The notes under the pieces were generated by a model. That model was not told the origin of the DNA. It saw only the letters and a program-made list of their open reading frames with translations, and did no database searches. A program made the position numbers and the translations under genes. A DNA stretch of 43,500 nucleotides from Chrysomallon squamiferum (taxonomy: Eukaryota > Mollusca > Gastropoda > Neomphalida > Peltospiridae): the NCBI GenBank assembly GCA_012295275.1, contig CM022677.1, forward strand, positions 9,319,634 to 9,363,133, given 5' to 3'. Positions 1 through 9,289 of this stretch are shown in pieces; the first letter of the stretch is position 1; each line of letters starts with the position of its first letter.

Positions 1-46
1 TTTAAGTGGAAGGCTACTGTCAAACTCTATTCATAACATATTTATA

Positions 47-52
47 TTTATT
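47..52 (-). terminator. Candidate poly(A) signal of the ARM-TIR gene
   Basis: AATAAA on the minus strand, about 175 bases past the TAG at 226. It is the first canonical hexamer downstream of the stop in the transcribed direction. The region is very AT-rich, so a chance match is possible. Confidence 0.4.
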
Positions 53-225
53 TTTAAAATAAAGTCAGAGTTCATACAATGCTATTATGTGCTGGAATGA
101 GGGACTCACATCTTGATTATTGCCAGACTAGTTCAATAAACTGTAAATACTGTAGAAATGTATCTTTAAAAGTCTTGAAATCAATTTTTGAAAGAGAAAA
201 GTAACATTAAACTTCTAAGAAACGC

Positions 226-392
226 CTACTTTTCTAACTGGTTTGCCAACAGCCACTTCTGTACATCATCCTGTGTCATCTGAGTGTGAGGAGGAAGCGG
301 TTCACTCTGTGTGATGCTGTAGTTGGTGCGGTGAGGATTTCCTTTCAATGTGTCCACTGTTGTCATTACTTCTGCCGGTGCATCAACATCGT
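226..392 (-). CDS. ARM-TIR gene last exon: acidic tail with SAM-like stub
   Basis: Terminal exon of 167 nt, acceptor ATATTTCAG before 392, entered in phase 1, TAG at 228-226. It encodes about 54 residues after the TIR domain. Most is a Pro/Thr-rich linker. The end, MTQDDVQKWLLANQLEK, matches the first helix of SAM domains (x-x-x-D-V-x-x-W-L-x-x-x-x-L), but the chain stops right there, so it is at best a stub of one. No extra in-frame exon is visible to the left within the window. Confidence 0.85.
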
Positions 393-2143
393 CTGAAATA
401 TTGAGTGCAAAATCTGTTTATTGCTATCTGCATTATAATAAATTTACTGAAACTTGATAATTATTTTTAACTAAGTTTTATAACAGCAAACATAACAGCT
501 GTATTCTAAATAACACATTTAACAACAACATGTTCTAGTAATAATACATAAAAAATAACAACGTCAGTAAGTCCTAATAATAAAACACTTAACAATTCCA
601 GGTTCTAGTAACACTAGGTTTTAATAACAATACTAGGTTTTAGTAAGAAAACTGTGCTCTAGTAACAACACTAGATTCTAATAACAAAGTAACAGTATCA
701 ATAACACTCTTACCTATACTTTGTTGTGCACTGACAGAGCCTTTCTGTCCACGACCTCGCAGTTCTTTGAGCAGACCTGACATGGACTTCTCAAATGGAT
801 ATTTTCCACTAAAGTCAAAGAAAAGTTTTGCCCCAAGAATCAGTCCCAGCCACCCGTCCGGCCTGTATTTTCTCTGCATCATCAGTGGTATGTAGTCTTT
901 ACGTAACTGGAATGTGTACTCTGCCTCTAAATATTAAAAAATAAAATAAAATAAAATAAATAAATAGATAAATAATAATTATAATAATAATTACAATAAT
1001 AATGATGATGATGGTAATATAATAATAAATAATAATAATAATAATAATATGATGATGATGATGATATAAAAATCATTTTAATAAAAGTGTAATAAACCTG
1101 ATCTGAATTTCTCACGTAATTTTGTAAGCTTGATCACTGGTTTCAGAAAACAAAAAAAGAATTTAAAACTTGTTTTGAAAACTCTGCATTCATAAAATCA
1201 GCTTTAATGGATCGCAAATTTCTGAGTGACGTTAAATAACCTATTTCTCTTTAAGACTGAGAGTTAGCAAAATCGAAATTAAAACAACTGCGTAAGAACT
1301 ACAGTGTTTATTTAATTATTATTTAAAGACACCCTGTGTCGTAACAGTTTGTTAAAAATACCTGTGCGGCAGTTTGGACTCTGTTTATACTTTTCTGACA
1401 TGCACACTAAGACTACTGCAGCATTTTCAATAGCTGTGGCCATTGCCTCCAGTGTAGACCCACCCATTTGCTCAATGTCAATCCAAACTGAATAACCCTC
1501 TGCCTGCAAAAACGCATTAAAACATTTTTTTGTCATTGCTATAATCCTATGCATCTTTCCAAGTTAATTAAACCAAAAAAGTGAAATCTAGCTAACAAAA
1601 TGAAATCCTATTTAATATCATGGCTCCATTTTGAAGTATATTTAAAAAAGAAGAATATTATTCTGAATGATCTCTTTCTGTCATAATACACTGGCTTCCC
1701 CAGTCAAAACAGATGTCTGACAATGTCACTGCATCTGTAGTCAGCAATATTATCTGTTGTATAACTCATATAATACTCCTTAGCAAAACATTTCATTAAC
1801 TTTGTGGTAGAAAGTCAATGGTTATGTTAACAAATAAACAATTTAAAAGTAATGTGCAATTCTCTAATGAAATGGATAAAAAATATATTAATAATAAAAT
1901 AGAAAGTTTGCTATAAAAGTTTAATATAACTGATATACCTTCCATAGTCAAAAGAAAAAATATCAGTTTATTTTAAAACATTTTACTTTTGTTTTGTCAC
2001 ACACTGTTCTAATTGCTGTTTTAATTCACAAATAGTGTCTATAATGTATTTATTTCTCATGTGAGTAATTAAAAACTATTAAATAAAAACAGATTTGAAA
2101 CAAACTATATGATTATGAAAATATTTAACAAATACTTTTTACA

Positions 2144-2182
<39 letters not shown>

Positions 2183-3125
2183 AATAAATAAATAAATAAA
2201 AATAATAATATACCAAAAAGATTCATTGCACCATATGTCAATATATTTCCCCTGGACTTAATGAACTGAAAACAAAGTTTCTTACCTTCAGTTTGTTGAG
2301 TATCTCTTTAGCCTGCTGCTGGTCACTCCAAGAATAACTAATGAAAATGTGGTTTTTGGTTTTTACTGCTGATTTTGGACCTGATTTGAAAAAAATTGTT
2401 AGATAAATAAACAAATAAATAATTAAATAAACTAATAAACAAGTAAAAACCAAACAAATAAATTTTCAAATAAATAAAGGACCACATAAGCAAACAAGCA
2501 ATAACAAAAAATACAAACAAACAAATAAATAAAACAAATAATAAATAAGCAAATAAATAAATAAAGAAAGAAAGAAAGAAAGAAAGAAGGTAAAAAGAAG
2601 AAAGAAGGACAGTTCATTACAAATAAGAGGAGCAGTTATTCAGCCTAGAGATGATTCCTACTAAACAAATAGCATACTGTGACTATTATTATTTTTTATT
2701 AAAAATAAAATCACTGGGATGCACATTCTGTTTGATCAAGCTGAGAAATGTAAATTGATTAATCTAGTTCTCTGTGAACTGAACCAAACAATGTAATAAT
2801 ACAAATATGAGTAATGATCTGTTAAGTTATCAACTGCTGTGGCCATGTGACTATAGTTACATTCATTAAAATGGTTCTTGATGAAAATCACTGATTTAGG
2901 GTTATCTATATCACTATATCACCTATGGTATTTAATAAAATTGTTTCACTATACGAGTCAGGCTGAAAGCAGAATGCTTTATTATAAAAAATCTTTTGAG
3001 ACTTTTTCTCTCTGAGACTTTTTTATTTTGAGTTTGATATTAAACAGATTAAAGTGCCAATATAAATTTCACAGTAACTGGAAAATCTACAGATAAATAT
3101 AAAATGTTTAAAGAACAAACAGGTG

Positions 3126-3175
<50 letters not shown>

Positions 3176-3182
3176 GTGTGAG

Positions 3183-3238
<56 letters not shown>

Positions 3239-6200
3239 TGTATGTGTGAATGCATGCATGTGATAAAGCATATACAAACAAGACTTACGTTCACTTGTAG
3301 GATCAATTTCTCCTTTCAGTATCCACAATGCACCACTGGCATTTTTGTGTACTTCCTTATCTGAACTTTCTGATAGTTTTTCTAATGTTGGCACAAGATT
3401 GTCAAACTCAACAAGTTTTTGTTTCACTCCCTTGTCAAACGACAGAGTCCATATACACCTCGCAGCAACACTGTGTTCTCTAACATCATCATGTAACAAC
3501 ATCTTCATAAACAACGGTATAGCACCTTCTTCTATTATCTGAAATTTGTAAATATTAAAATATTTACCAGAACAGAATACAAATCTCTTTGATTATAAGT
3601 ATTAAAGCAAATTTCAGTATTTTTGGGTGGGATGAACCAAGAGTCTAAACTAAAAAAAATTGGGTTTTTGTTTTTTAAAAATTGGTAACTGATTAGAATG
3701 TCATAAACCATGGCATAATTTTAGGAATAGGGGAAAAAAAAAACAAATGATATAATAGTATTATTATAAACCAACTCACTCTTGATTTGTTGCCATCATT
3801 GACAGCTAGTTTGTCTAGACCCTGAGTTAATTCTGTAGGACTAAAGCCTTTAAATCGCCGTTTTGGACTATCCAAAGCTTTCTCTATCCATAGCACTATA
3901 TTCTTAATAGTTCCTGAACAGAAAATATAATTGTTTACAAAGAAAACTCATTTTTTTCAAATCACAGAAACTTTTCATGAACTGCAGCCAACTGTAAACA
4001 AACTAAATTAAATTTGTCCTTTAGTAAAATTCTTTATACAGAATAACAAAGATTGTTATTAATTTAAAAGAAGTTCTAGGTTTCATTAGCTTTGGTAAAT
4101 TTGTTTTATTATAAATATAATAATAATAATAGTTTTTAAATTCTTTATATTTTTAATCTTTTATTATTAATTACATTAAACTTACAAATTGATGAAAACA
4201 TATTATTAATTATAAATTTTTAACAGAAAGGAAAAGATGTTGAGGAAATGTTTTCCTAACCTGTTTCATCTATAAGTTTGCCATTGTCTTCTTCCTCCAC
4301 AATGTACGCTAATGTCAGCATCGCCAACACCTTCAGCATGTCATCATTCATTGTTATAAATGGCATGATGACCTGTCACCAAAAATATTCATATTCTTTA
4401 TTTAATCAAGAGAACATAGCATACATTTAGTGTCATTTTCAGGAAATGTAAACACAACATAATGTTTACAGAAATGTGAAATCATACATACTTAAGACTT
4501 TTTTTTAAGTACACTCAAAACCTAAAAAGACTGGTTTTTGAGAGGATACTTCAAATAAAACATATATATAATTAACAAAATATAAAAAAAGAAGAAAAAA
4601 AGAAAAACGTAAAATTAAAATAAAATAAAGATATGTAAAAACAAACTAACAAAAGTAATAAAACTGTCAAGTTTACAAATTAAAATTAATTACATCTGAT
4701 GTTTTGTTTTCTTTAAAGAATGTCTTGGCAACTGGATTTCTGGCAATGTTGTGTAGAATACTCATGGAGGCTTTGATCACATAGTACACATTCTGAAAAA
4801 CAACAGAAAACATTTGTCTTTGTTATTTTCAAAGACAGACATATTTTATTATCTTGCCAGTATACTGAGATAAAAATATATTAATAGTAACATGCTATGT
4901 ACTGCACAGAAATACATATATATTAATACTAACCTTTCTGTGTACTACACTGAGATAAAGATATATTAATACTAACACTGCTATGATCTGCACTGAGATA
5001 AATATATATTATTACTAACCTTGCTATGTACTGCACTGAGATAAGGTTTGTGACCACAATTCAGAGTTAACAATCTTACTGCATCTGCTTCTGCTAAATT
5101 CTGAAAAAATAAATATACAAAATAAACCCAATAATGTCATTATAATTATTTTTTGATATAAAAAAATTTATTGTCAGATATTTTATTCATAAACTGTTTA
5201 AGTGTAACGGTTTTATTTCTGATCATAGCAGTTAATATAGAAATTAACATCTAATAACTCAGTTTGCTTTAAGCTATTGCATAATATGCTTACCAATTTA
5301 AAGAGAAGGAAATAATAAAAATATTTGTGCTCAAAATCTTTACTTATTAATTTTCACTCTATCTGACAAATGTAAAATGATTACTTTTCTCTCTGACATT
5401 TCAACTGTAGTTTTATATAAACAGATTACTATCTTACTAACTTACTTTGGCTAACAGCTCACTGCAGTCTGAGTAGTTCCAGGTTGTGTTGTATGTGTAG
5501 TATGTAGGGAACCAGACATCATCATTCTTAAAAATACCAATAGTGTTCAGTCCCTTTAAGATCCGAACAGTTATTGCTGTAATAAGAAATTCAGTCTATT
5601 AATACAAATGTCATGAAAGTGTTTCATTATCCCTTTCCATTATCCAATTTTAAATTTTAAAAATGAATCACACTCACAGAGTATTATAATATACATATAT
5701 ATATATACATAAAATACATAGATATAAAAATATTGGTAACAGTTAAAATTAAAAGGATAATAACATTCCTAGTTATCTGAGACAAATGTCTAAGTTCAAA
5801 CATATAGTAATTACAACTGACCTGCATAACCAGCCTCAGCTATGGCATCACCTATCTGTTTTCTGTGAGACGTGTAATCCCAGTAGAAATCTCCCAGACA
5901 TTTCTGTAACTGCATCACCTCAGATCTGTTAAACTCAACAAACTTGTCCAGCTCTGAGACTATTGCTTTAGCCTTTTCAACTACATCTTCTATAGGCAAA
6001 TGTTTGAGATTTTTCCTGTCCTCTACCAAGCTGCCATTAACCTGGGTGGAATTTTGATTGGTAAACTGTTTTTCTGTTTGTTTCTGACTTGATGCTTGGT
6101 TTTGATTAGAGGTTGTCTTGGAAGCTGACTGGTTGGCATCCTGTACATTTGTATACATGCTGCTGTCTATAGAGTCTTGCACACTGATCGGACCATCTGA

Positions 6201-9200
6201 GAAATAAAATAATGGAGAAGTGAATAAACATCAGACTATTGATTAAGTCATTAAACACTAATACAACAATAGATAATTTGTGTGCACGATACTGAAATGT
6301 GGTGGACTAAGCCTCTTCATGTAAATGAATTTATAGTAACAAGAGCACACCATATATATTTAATCTTATACTGTTTATGACAACAAACTGAAACAAACTT
6401 TTTACAAATACAATATCGACAACAATTATGAAGTTGTTAATATTTTAAAATTAAAATTAATAAAATAGTGCAGGTGATAATAATCATGATCACATGACTA
6501 TCTGGGTTGCTCTTTCTGCTGGCAATATCCCACCCAGCAATTTCCCATTCATCAGGCCTCTAAGGAGCTAATCAGCAACATAGAAAGAACAAACAGTGTT
6601 ATTAAATGAACCAATGTAAACAATTGTACAGCCTCTGCCAGGTGTACAAAGAGAAGTTAAGTAGCACATCTACAATGTAATTTCAAATTTAATTTCCTCT
6701 TTCTGGATGCTGATGTAATCAAGATGCTGAATCTACACTAACTGAAAGAAAGACCCCTTAATAGACAGGCTGTTTAAAGGTTTTGAGGGCTGGAAGATCA
6801 ACACTCCAATTAATTGCCTGGAGAATAATAAACAACTTGTATTTTCACAATCTTCTGTGGCAGGAAATAGTTATTCTGAGATGAAGATGTGGATGCTGTC
6901 TTCATCTTGAAGTACAATCCTGATTTTGTATCCTTCACAAATACAGAAATGAAATGTAGAAAAAACAGTTAGCCACTGTTGTATGCCCTTGACTTAATCT
7001 TAGGGCTAGATACGTGAACTACTTACCAAGTGAAAAAAATATATTAAAAATATGGAATATTGAAATGAAATGCAAAATAAGGTTTTTTAAGGAAAATAAA
7101 TAAATATATGAAAAAAATAGAACAACAAAAAACCCCAAACACTCATGGATACAAGTGTTTAGCTAAATGCTGAGCTTTGGTTTCTATCAAACGTCCTTTG
7201 ATGCCAATGCACGAATCAAAAATGACAAACAAAAAAGTATGAACAAAATAATAATTACAAATAAAATAAAATATAAACAAAATAATAATCACAAACAAAA
7301 TAAAATATAAACAAATTAATAATCACCAATAAAATAAAATAATAACAATCACAAATAAAACACAGTTTATGAAAATCAAAGATAAACTTACATATGGTGG
7401 TAATGTCTGAAGTCTTTAAAACAATAAAAATATACAAATTGGCTACATTTTGAAATTCTCTGTAAACAAGTAATTTATATATTAAAAATAATTGATCACA
7501 TGCACTAGACTGGCCCCTATTTACAAATGTAACTATTTACATATATTCAACATACTGTACTATTAAACTGTTTAAGTTTATCTAACACTATAAGCATAAA
7601 GAATTAATGAATATTTACTTTACTTAACAACATTTGTATTATTAATGGTCAGCATGTGTTTTCTGTTTAATGATATGGAAGCATGTGTCACTACTCATTA
7701 GCAAATGTTATCAGTCAGCAGTAAAAGATATTTTACATTAGCAAATGTTATCAGTCAGCAGTAAAAGATATTTTACATCAGCAAATGTTATCAGTCAGCA
7801 GTAAAAGATATTTTACATCAGCAAATGTTATCAGTCAGCAGTAAGATATTTTACATCAGCAAATGTTATCAGTCAGCAGTAAGATATTTTAATCAGCATA
7901 TCTTTCCAGTCAGCAGTAACAGATATTTTATATTAGCAAATCTTATCATTCAGCATTAACAGATATTTTACATTAGCAGATCTTATTGTGCTGCAGTAAG
8001 AGATATTTTACATTAGCAGATCTTATTGTGCTGCAGTAAGATATATTTTACATTAGCAGATCTTATTGTGCTGCAGTAAGAGGTATTTTACATTAGCTGA
8101 TCTTATTGTGCTGCAGTAACAGATATTTTACATTAACAAATCTTATTGTGATGCAGTAAGAAATATTTTACATTAGCAGATCTTATTGTGCTGCAGTAAC
8201 AGATATTTTACATTAGCAAATCTTATCAGTCAGCAGTAACAGATATTTTACATTAGCAAATATTATCAGTCAGCAGTAAGAGATATTTTACATTAGCAGA
8301 TCTTATTGTGCTGCAGTAACATATATTTTACATTAGCAAATCTTATCAGTCAGCAGTAAGAGGTATTTTACATTAGCAAATCTTATTGTGCTGCAGTAAG
8401 AGATATTTTACATTAGCAAATCTTATCAGTCAGCAGTAAGAGGTATTTTACATTAGCAGATCTTATTGTGCTGCAGTAACAGATATTTTACATTAACAAA
8501 TCTTATCAGTCAGCAGTAAGAGGTATTTTACATTAGCAGATCTTATTGTGCTGCAGTAAGAGATATTTTACATTAGCAAATCTTATCAGTCAGCAGTAAC
8601 AGATATTTTACATTAGCAAATCTTATCAGTCAGCAGTAAGAGGTATTTTACATTAGCAGATCTTATTGTGCTGCAGTAACAGATATTTTACATTAGCAAA
8701 TCTTATCAGTCAGCAATAAGAGATATTTTCCCTCTAACATTGTAAACAAATTCTGAGTGCTGTGATAATGAACCTACCACACTGAAAGTATGATATTGAG
8801 ATTTTACAAAAAAAATATATATAAAAAAGGTAAAAGAGTTATTCCATAAAGTGAGACCAGAGTTTTGAGATTTTATAAGTAATAAAATATTTAAAGAATA
8901 CTTTGGAATGTTTTAGATTTTTGAATATTTCATATATTGCTTTTACAAACTTTCATATAATACTTGTGATAGTCCAAAAACTGTAAGATATTACTAAATC
9001 TGCTCCTAGATAATAACTTGGGATTTCAGAATTTTGGATAAGAATCCTCAACCTGTACTAACAAGAAATCAAACCTACTGAAGTGACTTTTGAAGTGACT
9101 ATTCTTAGTATTAGTTGAACCTATTATGTTAGTTGATTTGTTTAAACTAAAATATTTCTTGAACAGAATTAAGTTTTTATTTTCTGAATATTGTTGGGTA

Positions 9201-9250
9201 GTCTCAATATTTTTTTAATATTAATTATACCTAATTTATAAACATGAAAA

Positions 9251-9289
<39 letters not shown>

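Noticed and set aside
927-1115. Tyr/Ile-rich open frame on the minus strand
   Set aside because: It is a translation of AAT/GAT microsatellite and has no codon or family signal.
7696-8730. Regular 40-bp array considered as a CRISPR-like array
   Set aside because: There are no unique spacers: the whole unit repeats, in an animal intron.
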